34,647 nt of DNA. It comes from JANWLD01 sp036276695. GTDB lineage: Bacteria; Patescibacteriota; Saccharimonadia; Saccharimonadales; 2-12-FULL-41-12. Under the pieces are notes generated by a model. The model was not told where the DNA came from. It did not search any database and saw nothing but the letters and a program-made list of their open reading frames with translations. Positions 24,533 to 31,515 of this stretch are shown piece by piece. A program made the translations under genes and the position numbers. Within the stretch, counting starts at the first letter, position 1, and every line of letters starts with the position of its first letter. The stretch spans positions 1 through 34,647 of the forward strand of contig DASUOI010000019.1 of NCBI GenBank assembly GCA_036276695.1, in the 5' to 3' direction.

Positions 24533-24538
24533 TATAAT
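24533..24538 (+). promoter_or_regulatory. -10 box for parA-parB
   Basis: A perfect TATAAT without a recognisable -35 at 16-18 nt. The leader would be about 50 nt to GTG 24596. Confidence 0.3.
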
Positions 24539-24595
24539 TTTGATGGTAAACAAGTGTGATAGGATAATTAATGAAAAGGCAGGGAGCACGAATCC

Positions 24596-25363
24596 GTGAA
24601 ACAAAAAACTATAGCCGTATTAAATCAAAAAGGCGGGGTAGGAAAGACCACTACGGCCATTAACCTAGCTGCATATTTAGCAAAAAAATCAGACAGAATA
24701 TTAATAGTTGATGCTGATCCGCAATATAACGCTACAAGCGGGATAGGCATTGATTCTAAAGTGTTAAAAAGCAGCCTGTCGGATCTTTTGCTAAATAATT
24801 CGCACAAAACCGAGAGAAGTATAAAAAAAACAGGGATAAAACACGTAGACATACTGCCAGGCGATGTTAAGCTTGCCAGTGCAGAACTTGAGCTAGCATC
24901 AGCAGAAGGCAGGGAGCACGCGTTAAAAAGCGTTTTAAACGGCTTAGATTACGACTACATCCTTATTGATTGCCCGCCGTCGCTAGGACTTCTTACTATC
25001 AATGCTCTTACAGCCGCAGACTTGGTTCTGATACCGGTCCAAGCGGAATATTATGCGCTTGAAGGTTTGAGCCAGCTCTTGCAGGTGATGCAGCAGGTTA
25101 AGAAAAATTTAAATACCGAACTTGAACTGCTTGGAGTAATAATGACCATGTATGATAAACGGACAAGCTTAAGCGAGCAGGTGTACAATGAGGTCAGAGA
25201 GCATTTTAAGGATAAGTTGCTTGATACGGTCATACCAAGAAATGTAAAATTAGCTGAAGCGCCAAGCCATGGTAAGGCGATATCGGACCACGATCGATGG
25301 AGCAAAGGCGCTAGGGCATATAAAGCTTTAGCTAAAGAGGTAAAAGGTAGGGTAGATGGCTAA
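24596..25363 (+). CDS. parA: Chromosome partitioning ATPase ParA (Soj)
   Basis: A deviant Walker A ATPase (KGGVGKTT at 12-19) that drives ParB-parS complexes along the nucleoid. The signature Walker A Lys, the VDADPQ switch I region, DCPPSLGLLT (Walker B) and PVQAEYYALEGL are present. Length 255 fits the chromosomal Soj type, which lacks an N-terminal HTH. The start is GTG 24596 with SD AGGGAG (24581-24586); an ATG at 24571 is out of frame. The stop overlaps the parB start by 8 nt, so they are co-translated. Confidence 0.95.
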   Translation: MKQKTIAVLNQKGGVGKTTTAINLAAYLAKKSDRILIVDADPQYNATSGIGIDSKVLKSSLSDLLLNNSHKTERSIKKTGIKHVDILPGDVKLASAELELASAEGREHALKSVLNGLDYDYILIDCPPSLGLLTINALTAADLVLIPVQAEYYALEGLSQLLQVMQQVKKNLNTELELLGVIMTMYDKRTSLSEQVYNEVREHFKDKLLDTVIPRNVKLAEAPSHGKAISDHDRWSKGARAYKALAKEVKGRVDG

Positions 25364-26216
25364 GAAAAAGAGTTTAGGCAAAGGATTCGGCAGTTTGCTT
25401 CCAGACGATTTTGATAAATCTATACTTCTCGATAAACAAGATAGAATACAAAAAATAAACATCTCGGATATTCAGGCCGGTCCGAATCAGCCAAGGACTC
25501 ATTTTGATCCCGCTTCCATAGACGAGCTGAGTAGTTCAATCAAGACCTACGGCATCCTTCAGCCTATAATTCTCACTCCTGTAGATGAAAAAAACTACAG
25601 ATATGAAATCATCGCCGGCGAGAGACGCTTCAAAGCAGCAAAAAAAGCAGGGCTTAGCGAAGTTCCGGCGCTGATACGTTCGCATAAAGAGCTTGAAAAG
25701 CTGGAAATAGGTTTGGTGGAAAATGTCCAAAGAGTCGATCTGTCCCCGTTAGAACAGGCGGTTTCGATAGCTAGGCTTAATGAAGAATTCAATGTGGATA
25801 TAAAAGACGTAGCCCGCCGGTTAGGCAAGGCTCATACGACTATAGTAAACACTGTAAGACTACTTCAGCTTCCAGAAAAGGCCAGGAAGGCCCTTGCTCA
25901 GCAGAAAATTAGCGAAGGACATGCTCGCTGTGTTCTGGCGTTAAAAGACCGACCTGAGCTTCAGGATGAGCTGGTAGATAATATCATTCAACAGGGATGG
26001 TCTGTACGAAAAGCCGAAGAATTTGTCACAAAGCAGAAAAGCCATCCCAAAAAGATCTCAAGAAGAAAACTTGCTGAAACCAAACAAAGCAAATTCCTAG
26101 CAAAGAAAATTAACGCCAGAGTACTTGTGCGCCAACTGAGCAAGGGCGGTAAAATCGAAATAAGCTACAAGTCAAAAGAAGATTTGGCTAGGATATTTAA
26201 AAAACTTGCCGGCTGA
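25356..26216 (+). CDS. parB: Chromosome partitioning protein ParB (Spo0J)
   Basis: A CTP-dependent DNA clamp loaded at parS. The N-terminal ParB/Srx domain has PNQPR and the CTP-binding GERRFKAAKKAG. ENVQRVDLSPLEQA follows, then a helix-turn-helix (DVARRLGKAHTTIVNTVRLLQL), a linker helix, and a reduced basic C-terminal dimerisation region. Length 286 is normal. It begins inside the end of parA and converges on lepB with a single base between the two stop codons. I did not find a parS-like 16-mer in this window. Confidence 0.95.
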   Translation: MAKKKSLGKGFGSLLPDDFDKSILLDKQDRIQKINISDIQAGPNQPRTHFDPASIDELSSSIKTYGILQPIILTPVDEKNYRYEIIAGERRFKAAKKAGLSEVPALIRSHKELEKLEIGLVENVQRVDLSPLEQAVSIARLNEEFNVDIKDVARRLGKAHTTIVNTVRLLQLPEKARKALAQQKISEGHARCVLALKDRPELQDELVDNIIQQGWSVRKAEEFVTKQKSHPKKISRRKLAETKQSKFLAKKINARVLVRQLSKGGKIEISYKSKEDLARIFKKLAG

Positions 26217-26217
26217 C

Positions 26218-26868
26218 TTAAAATTTCTCTATCTTATCAAACGGATATATCCTAACCGCCAAAGTTCCTACGATATCTTCAGATTTAATAGGGCCGAAAG
26301 CGCGCGAATCTAACGAGTTATTTCTATTGTCGCCAAGAACAAAAACCTCTCCGGGCTTAACGGTATAGTCGATATTCCGACCATCCGTACTGCCTATGCG
26401 GGCTGTTTCAGGTATATCCCTATCCGGATAGAATCCGTCTCTATTCTCTTCGTTGTAAACAACAAGCGAGCCGTCGTTGATGACTACTCGATCTCCAGGC
26501 AAGCCTATAACTCTTTTCACTAGTTGTTTTTCATTTGCTCCGGATGTACCGCCTGCGTCGTTCTCCTTAAAAACTATGATTGAGTATCTATCAGGTATAA
26601 AGGAGCCGTTTGTTATTCTGGACAAAGTTTTCGATGCCTTCCAAACGATTAAACGATCTTTATCGTGCAGGGTATTTTCCATGCTGGGTCCGTCAACTAC
26701 ATACGACTGAAACACAAAAAAGGTAAGAAAAACGGCTATGAGGGGAGCAAGAATTAATATGCCGACAACTGAAAACAGTTCACTGAAAATAGATTTTTTC
26801 TTCGGCCTCTCTGGTTTTTTTTCAATATCTCCCGAGGGCTTTTTATTAGATAAGTGAACTTTTTCCAT
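26218..26868 (-). CDS. lepB: Signal peptidase I
   Basis: A membrane-bound Ser/Lys protease that removes signal peptides, needed here for the giant secreted proteins. A cytosolic charged N-terminus of about 30 residues is followed by a hydrophobic span near 32-53 (VVGILILAPLIAVFLTFFVF). Catalytic Ser62 lies in GPSMEN and Lys118 in LVKRVIGLPGD, and box E is GDNRNNSLDSR. Length 216 is typical of Gram-positive-type enzymes with one membrane anchor. It is convergent with parB and divergent from the LCP gene. Confidence 0.95.
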   Translation of the reverse strand: MEKVHLSNKKPSGDIEKKPERPKKKSIFSELFSVVGILILAPLIAVFLTFFVFQSYVVDGPSMENTLHDKDRLIVWKASKTLSRITNGSFIPDRYSIIVFKENDAGGTSGANEKQLVKRVIGLPGDRVVINDGSLVVYNEENRDGFYPDRDIPETARIGSTDGRNIDYTVKPGEVFVLGDNRNNSLDSRAFGPIKSEDIVGTLAVRIYPFDKIEKF

Positions 26869-26959
26869 TAGAATGAGCTTAACATAAAACGAGCTCTTAA
26901 AGTGAGCAGCCAGACTAAAAAGCTTAGGCTTTGTTGTGGCAAGCCCAGTGCAAAGACGT

Positions 26960-26965
26960 TATAAT
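26960..26965 (+). promoter_or_regulatory. -10 box for the LCP-family gene
   Basis: A perfect TATAAT 48 nt upstream of ATG 27014; a weak TGGCAA (26937-26942) sits at 17-nt spacing. Confidence 0.35.
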
Positions 26966-27013
26966 GAGCTGACGCTATAAAGAGGGTATCTTCCTGCGTA
27001 TTTTAAATATTTT

Positions 27014-28633
27014 ATGAATTCACCAAATAACAAAAAGAGAAAATCAATAGATGGCTTCATTCCAGCCGGGGGCTCCGGGCTGGGGAAGCCTTCTTCAAGT
27101 TCTAGACAGCATGGTTCGAGTCCTTCCCCGCAAAATATGCGGCCCAGGAGAAGACTTGATGATTTTAGTCCGCAGACTGGCGACCTCAACCCGTCGCCAA
27201 TAAAAAATCACGAGATTGGCGTATCCAAAAAACTTGATTCAGAATCTGCAGTATTCAGCGATAAGAAACCACAAAAGCTGGATAGATGGGAAAAAGAAAA
27301 GAAAAAAAAGAAAAGAAAGAGGATTATCCTGGTAACGATTGTCCTCCTCCTTTCGTTAGTAGGTTTTTTAGTAGTCAAAGGTTATATTAACTTCTTTAAG
27401 GCTTTAGGCGGCGGCGGAGGGGCAGCTGCGCTTAATGAAAATGTAGATCCTTCCCAGCTTAATGTTGAAGGTGACGGCAGGATAAATATATTGCTTCTTG
27501 GGCGGGGTGGTGCCGGCCATGATGGCCCCGATCTGACAGACACTATTATATTAGTCAGTATAGACCCCATAGAAAAAAGTGCGGGGATTGTAAGTATACC
27601 GAGGGACTTGTATGTAACAGTTCCTGACTATGGCTCTATGAAGATCAACAGTGTTTTCTATAGCGGAAAAGCAAATTATCTGGCGAATTCAAGCGACAGT
27701 AATTCGGGAACCATAAAAAAAGCCGAGAAAGAAGGGCTAAATTTAGCTGAACAAACGGTAGAAGATGTACTAGGAATACCGGTGCACTATAACGCCATGA
27801 TTAATTTCAAGGGGTTCATCGAAGCCATAGATACCGTAGGAGGTATTGATATAAATGTTCCTAAATCCGTCAGCGAGCATATGAGAATTAACAATCAGAA
27901 CTATTTCCTGAATGTTAAAGCCGGACCTAAGCATTTTGGAGGGTTTGAGGCCTTAGCTTATTCGAGATCGCGCTACACAAGCGCTCGCGGCGATTTCGAC
28001 AGGTCTGAAAGACAGAGACTGGTCATAATAGGGCTCAAGGATAAGATATTAAGTGCCGGGACGTTTTCAAATCCGGCCAGGCTTTCACAGCTGTTTGACC
28101 AATTTGGCAACAATGTCCAAACAAGTTTTAACTTCGAGGATTTGAATAAGATATATTCAATCGTCAAGGAAATAGACAGCAATAAAGTTCAGTCAATTGG
28201 CTTGGTTGATCCTCCGAATAATTTTCTTACCACCTCGAATCTTGGCGGTCTCTCCGTAGTGTTGCCAACTTTGGGACAAGACAACTACAAAGATATACAC
28301 CATTACATCAGGAATACCCTGCGCGACAGCTTCTTAAAACAAGAAGATGCCGGAGTCGTAATATTAAACGGCACGAGCCAGCCGTCCCTTGCTCTACAGA
28401 AGGCGGAAGAACTGCGTTCATATGGCTATAAAGTTACAAGGGTGGACAATGCTCCATCACTTGACTATGAAAAGACGGTTTTAGTAGATATGAACTTTCG
28501 TAATAATCAGTATACAAAGCACTATCTTCAAAAACGCCTGAACAACCTTGCTTTAGATAGCTTGCCTGACGGCAATATAAGAGTAGGAACTAATGATTTT
28601 GTTATAATACTTGGCAATGACACTGCTCAGTAA
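27014..28633 (+). CDS. LytR-CpsA-Psr (LCP) family cell-wall glycopolymer ligase
   Basis: LCP enzymes move undecaprenyl-linked glycopolymers onto peptidoglycan outside the membrane. The protein has a disordered cytosolic front (1-100, Pro/Ser then Lys-rich), a membrane span at 104-124, and the LCP domain from about 156: NILLLGRGG, the polyprenyl-phosphate-binding arginines in SIPRDLYV (R197) and in AYSRSRYTSARGDFDRSERQR, and a conserved Asp in LTDTIILVS. A C-terminal LytR_C domain follows (about 445-535, VVILNGT...). Length 539 is long because of the N-terminal extension. No SD is visible near ATG 27014. It is followed 19 bp later by a membrane protein gene, then an HtrA protease, likely an envelope cluster. 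Confidence 0.9.
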   Translation: MNSPNNKKRKSIDGFIPAGGSGLGKPSSSSRQHGSSPSPQNMRPRRRLDDFSPQTGDLNPSPIKNHEIGVSKKLDSESAVFSDKKPQKLDRWEKEKKKKKRKRIILVTIVLLLSLVGFLVVKGYINFFKALGGGGGAAALNENVDPSQLNVEGDGRINILLLGRGGAGHDGPDLTDTIILVSIDPIEKSAGIVSIPRDLYVTVPDYGSMKINSVFYSGKANYLANSSDSNSGTIKKAEKEGLNLAEQTVEDVLGIPVHYNAMINFKGFIEAIDTVGGIDINVPKSVSEHMRINNQNYFLNVKAGPKHFGGFEALAYSRSRYTSARGDFDRSERQRLVIIGLKDKILSAGTFSNPARLSQLFDQFGNNVQTSFNFEDLNKIYSIVKEIDSNKVQSIGLVDPPNNFLTTSNLGGLSVVLPTLGQDNYKDIHHYIRNTLRDSFLKQEDAGVVILNGTSQPSLALQKAEELRSYGYKVTRVDNAPSLDYEKTVLVDMNFRNNQYTKHYLQKRLNNLALDSLPDGNIRVGTNDFVIILGNDTAQ

Positions 28634-28652
28634 ATTGGAGGTTATGGCCTGA

Positions 28653-29405
28653 ATGGTTAAGTATTTAGTCACAAGGTTTCGCCCAGGGAAAGGTTTCGCA
28701 CACTTCTTTCACTTGGCTTTAATTGCTTTGATTCCTATTTTTATCTGGTTTTTCATCAGGTTGGATTTAGTAGCTGTAGCATTCATCGTTTTGCTACTAA
28801 GCAAATGGCGGATGTTTGCTGTTCACCCCAGGCACTGGATAGCGCACATTCGTTCAAATGCCGTCGATGTTATAGCGGGGCTAAGCTTTATAATCTTTAT
28901 CGCCCAAAGCAGTAGCTTATGGGCTCAGTTGCTATGGGTGGTTGTGTATGAGATATGGTTGCTTTTTATCAAATCCGGTTCCAGCACTTCATTAGTTTCT
29001 TCACAGGCTATCATTGCCCAAACTTTAGGCGTGGTATCGTTTTTCTTGGCTTTCAAAGGAGCAGACTTAGCAGTTTATGTAATAGGTTTTTGGCTAATCA
29101 CCTATTTTTCAGCCAGACACTTCTTCGCTATATTTGACGAGCTCCACGGCAGCTTGATCGCTTCAATCTGGGCGTTTTTTGCGGCCAGCATAATGTGGGT
29201 TTTAGGGCATTGGCTGATATTCTTCGGTCCTATAGCGCAGCCGGCGCTGCTTCTTACTGTGCTTAGCTTTTGTTTAGGGGGGTTGTATTATCTGGAAAAG
29301 CACCGCAAGCTACACACTACGATAAAGCGCCAGTTGATAGCCATGATGCTGGCAATAGTATTCGTTATAGTTGTTTTCTCGGATTGGGGCGATAAGGCCG
29401 TATAA
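28653..29405 (+). CDS. Polytopic membrane protein, unknown function
   Basis: 250 residues with six or more hydrophobic spans, starting with FHLALIALIPIFIWFF (about 18-33) and ending with a span just before a short charged tail. Trp and aromatic residues are frequent and loops are short. There is one conserved-looking cytosolic segment (HPRHWIAHIRSNAVD) and no catalytic motif I recognise. SD GGAGG (28637-28641) lies 11 nt from ATG 28653; a two-codon ATG-GCC-TGA sits between. It lies between the LCP gene and htrA and may be co-transcribed with both, suggesting an envelope role. Confidence 0.75.
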   Translation: MVKYLVTRFRPGKGFAHFFHLALIALIPIFIWFFIRLDLVAVAFIVLLLSKWRMFAVHPRHWIAHIRSNAVDVIAGLSFIIFIAQSSSLWAQLLWVVVYEIWLLFIKSGSSTSLVSSQAIIAQTLGVVSFFLAFKGADLAVYVIGFWLITYFSARHFFAIFDELHGSLIASIWAFFAASIMWVLGHWLIFFGPIAQPALLLTVLSFCLGGLYYLEKHRKLHTTIKRQLIAMMLAIVFVIVVFSDWGDKAV

Positions 29406-29425
29406 ATCGATAAGGGGAGGGTAGT

Positions 29426-30553
29426 TTGTTCAAGATTAGCGATAATTTATCAAAATTAATTTCTATAGTTCTTATCAGCGTAACCGGGGGCTTTATAGGC
29501 GGATACATAGCTTTTAAAAACGTCGGTCAAATAATGAATGATTCAAACCAGGCTATAGTCAATAATGAAAATCTTATTAGCTCAATTGCCGAAGATGCAG
29601 GCAAGGGCGTGGTATCAATCAATGTTCAAACCAGCCAAGTCAGCAATACGGTGTTTGGCCCGCAGGATTTCATAACGGAGTCAGCAGGGACGGGATTTAT
29701 AATTAGCGATGACGGCTATGTAGTAACTAACCGCCATGTGATACCAGACGGCGATCCAAAGATAAGCATTACACTTTCCAGTGGCGACACCTTTGAGGAT
29801 GTTTCGATAATAGGTAAAACAGCGACCAACGACTCCTTGGATATAGCATTTTTAAAGATTAACGACACCCAGGGAAATGACTTATACCCTCTGGATTTGG
29901 GCGACTCCGACAAAGTCGAAGTAGGTGATAGTGTAGTTGCTATAGGCAATGCTTTAGGACAGCTACAGAACACGGTGACCAGCGGTATAATATCAGGTTA
30001 TGGGCGCGATCTAGCCGCTGGTTTTGATTCCGGAGAGGAAAGTCTTGTCAATCTGTTTCAAACCGACGCAGCAATAAACCAAGGCAACTCCGGAGGACCG
30101 CTGGTTAATCTGAAAGGAGAGGTCATAGGAGTCAACACTGCTATAGCAGGCGGAGACGCGCAAAACATTGGTTTTGCAATTCCAATAAATGACATAAAGG
30201 GTTTAATTAAAAGCGTATTAGAAAACGGAGAATTCAAGCGTCCATACCTAGGTGTCAGATATATTAGCCTTAACGAAGAAATAGCAGAAGAAAATAACCT
30301 GTCAGTAGAGTCAGGCGCATACCTGATAGATACAGAGTCCGGAACGGCTGTTATCAGCGGCAGCCCTGCCGATGAGGCCGGCCTTAAAGAAGGCGATGTA
30401 ATAACAGAAGTAAACAACCAGCCGATAAATGAGCGCAATGGCTTAGTGTCGCTTCTTGGCCAATATTCTGCAGGCGACATGGTTGAGCTACAAATCCAGC
30501 GGGGCGGCGAACAATTGAACCTTACAACTGTATTGGGCGAATTTGGAGGCTAA
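29426..30553 (+). CDS. HtrA/DegP-type serine protease with one PDZ domain
   Basis: A membrane-anchored envelope quality-control protease. An N-terminal span (ISIVLISVTGGFIGGYIAF, about 11-29) is followed by the S1C trypsin-like domain with the intact triad His104 (TNRHVI), Asp139 (LDIAFLK) and Ser222 (GNSGGPL). The PDZ domain covers about 275-370 (PYLGVRY, SPADEAGLKEGDVI). Length 375 and a single PDZ match DegS/HtrA-like proteins of Gram-positives. The start is TTG 29426 after a strong SD AAGGGGAGG. The stop codon overlaps the convergent prmC stop. Confidence 0.95.
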   Translation: MFKISDNLSKLISIVLISVTGGFIGGYIAFKNVGQIMNDSNQAIVNNENLISSIAEDAGKGVVSINVQTSQVSNTVFGPQDFITESAGTGFIISDDGYVVTNRHVIPDGDPKISITLSSGDTFEDVSIIGKTATNDSLDIAFLKINDTQGNDLYPLDLGDSDKVEVGDSVVAIGNALGQLQNTVTSGIISGYGRDLAAGFDSGEESLVNLFQTDAAINQGNSGGPLVNLKGEVIGVNTAIAGGDAQNIGFAIPINDIKGLIKSVLENGEFKRPYLGVRYISLNEEIAEENNLSVESGAYLIDTESGTAVISGSPADEAGLKEGDVITEVNNQPINERNGLVSLLGQYSAGDMVELQIQRGGEQLNLTTVLGEFGG

Positions 30554-31401
30554 CTAATTTTTTCAAAGTGCTGGACTAAAATCTCTGTCCGCTTTAGTTC
30601 GTAGCCAGCATCTGCAGCTAGATTAGTCATAGCGGCGTGTTGTTTCTCGAGGGATTCTGTCATAACGTGTTGTGGTTTAGACAATAATTTTGATATTTGT
30701 TGCCAAAAACTAACGTAGTGACTCAGGCCATCTTTACCAGAAAACAGAGCTTGCTTTGGCTCATGAAGAATCTCAGGGCTTGTCACTAACCCGGTAGGGA
30801 CATACGGTAAGTTCGCTATCAAAACTGTATCATTTTGTTCACGATCGTGAACAAAATGATACAGTTCAGCAGATGTTAATAAATCAGACGTTATAAATTT
30901 AACATCAACATTATGTTTTACGGTGTTATGACGTGCCAGCTCTAAAGCTTTTTTGTCAATATCGACTGCGATTACATGGGCGTTAGGCAGTTCTAATTTT
31001 GCAGTTATAGCTAAACAACCGCTTCCTGTACCAATATCGATAATCTTCAGACTGTCAGCTGTCAGCTGTTCACTGTCAACTAGTTGCTTCAACAACTCTA
31101 TAAAAGCCTCGCTCTCAGGCCGCGGAATCATCACTTCAGGGCCAACGCTAAAAAATCTGCCGTAAAACCATGCTTTGCCTCTGATGTAAGCCAGAGGTTC
31201 CCGCTTTAATCGTCGGACAATTAACCTATCTAGCTCCTCCAAGTCAGACGCCCCAAGGCCGTGTTGAGGGTGGGTTACGACCCAGGCTCGGTCCTTGCGT
31301 AAAACATCCTCGACAAAAACCAGGCAATCGCGGCGGGGGGAGTCAACCCCGACTTTTTGTAATTTACTCATGTTTTCCACAAGCCATTCGATGATAGTCA
31401 T
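30550..31401 (-). CDS. prmC: Peptide chain release factor N5-glutamine methyltransferase (HemK)
   Basis: Methylates the Gln of the GGQ motif in release factors RF1/RF2 using SAM. The N-terminal helical domain begins MTIIEWLVE and includes DSPRRDC. The SAM motif is DIGTGSGCLAI, and the substrate motif is NLPYV in place of the common NPPY. I take ATG 31401 as start (283 residues) because an ideal leaderless promoter ends 7 nt before it; the 12-codon upstream extension has no support. Two unusual repeat-like segments lie in the coding region: four degenerate heptamers (31052-31079) before the SAM motif, and a 44-bp perfect palindrome (30823-30866) before NLPY. Both fall where the family varies in length. 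The reading frame is intact. Confidence 0.93.
   Translation of the reverse strand: MTIIEWLVENMSKLQKVGVDSPRRDCLVFVEDVLRKDRAWVVTHPQHGLGASDLEELDRLIVRRLKREPLAYIRGKAWFYGRFFSVGPEVMIPRPESEAFIELLKQLVDSEQLTADSLKIIDIGTGSGCLAITAKLELPNAHVIAVDIDKKALELARHNTVKHNVDVKFITSDLLTSAELYHFVHDREQNDTVLIANLPYVPTGLVTSPEILHEPKQALFSGKDGLSHYVSFWQQISKLLSKPQHVMTESLEKQHAAMTNLAADAGYELKRTEILVQHFEKIS
30823..30866. repeat. Perfect 44-bp palindrome inside prmC
   Basis: Two 22-nt arms are exact reverse complements with no spacer, centred between 30844 and 30845 (core TTCACGATCGTGAA). In the prmC frame it encodes about 14 residues (LYHFVHDREQNDTV) just before the NLPY motif. Confidence 0.95.
31052..31079 (-). repeat. Four degenerate tandem heptamers inside prmC
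   Basis: Plus-strand units CTGTCAG, CTGTCAG, CTGTTCA and CTGTCAA occupy 31052-31079. They encode a short charged linker (VDSEQLTADS) before the SAM-binding motif. Confidence 0.75.
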
Positions 31402-31408
31402 GAGCAGA

Positions 31409-31437
31409 ATTATCCCACTAGTTTTATAGATTGACAA
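31409..31437 (-). promoter_or_regulatory. prmC promoter, leaderless type
   Basis: On the minus strand: -35 TTGTCA (31437-31432), a 17-nt spacer, -10 GATAAT (31414-31409), and 7 nt to ATG 31401. The -35 coincides with the -35 of the plus-strand surface-gene promoter. Confidence 0.7.
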
Positions 31438-31459
31438 TCTGTTGTTTAATTGCTATCTT
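31431..31459 (+). promoter_or_regulatory. Promoter of the second giant surface gene
   Basis: Perfect -35 TTGACA (31431-31436), a 17-nt spacer and TATCTT (31454-31459) with extended TGC before it. Transcription should begin near 31466. The -35 lies in a 13-bp palindrome (31428-31440, AGATTG-A-CAATCT). Confidence 0.6.
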
Positions 31460-31515
31460 AATCATTAGTTTCTAGAAAAACAAAAAACTTCTAAAAACAA
31501 AAATAAAAACCAAAA

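Noticed and set aside
24435..24595. Possible parS site upstream of parA
   Set aside because: The inverted repeat AACTAGC/GCTAGTT does not resemble the TGTTTCACGTGAAACA consensus, and no close match was seen in the window.
28644..28652. Two-codon ORF ATG-GCC-TGA between SD and start of the membrane protein gene
   Set aside because: It sits only 2 nt from the SD, too close for efficient initiation; probably coincidental.
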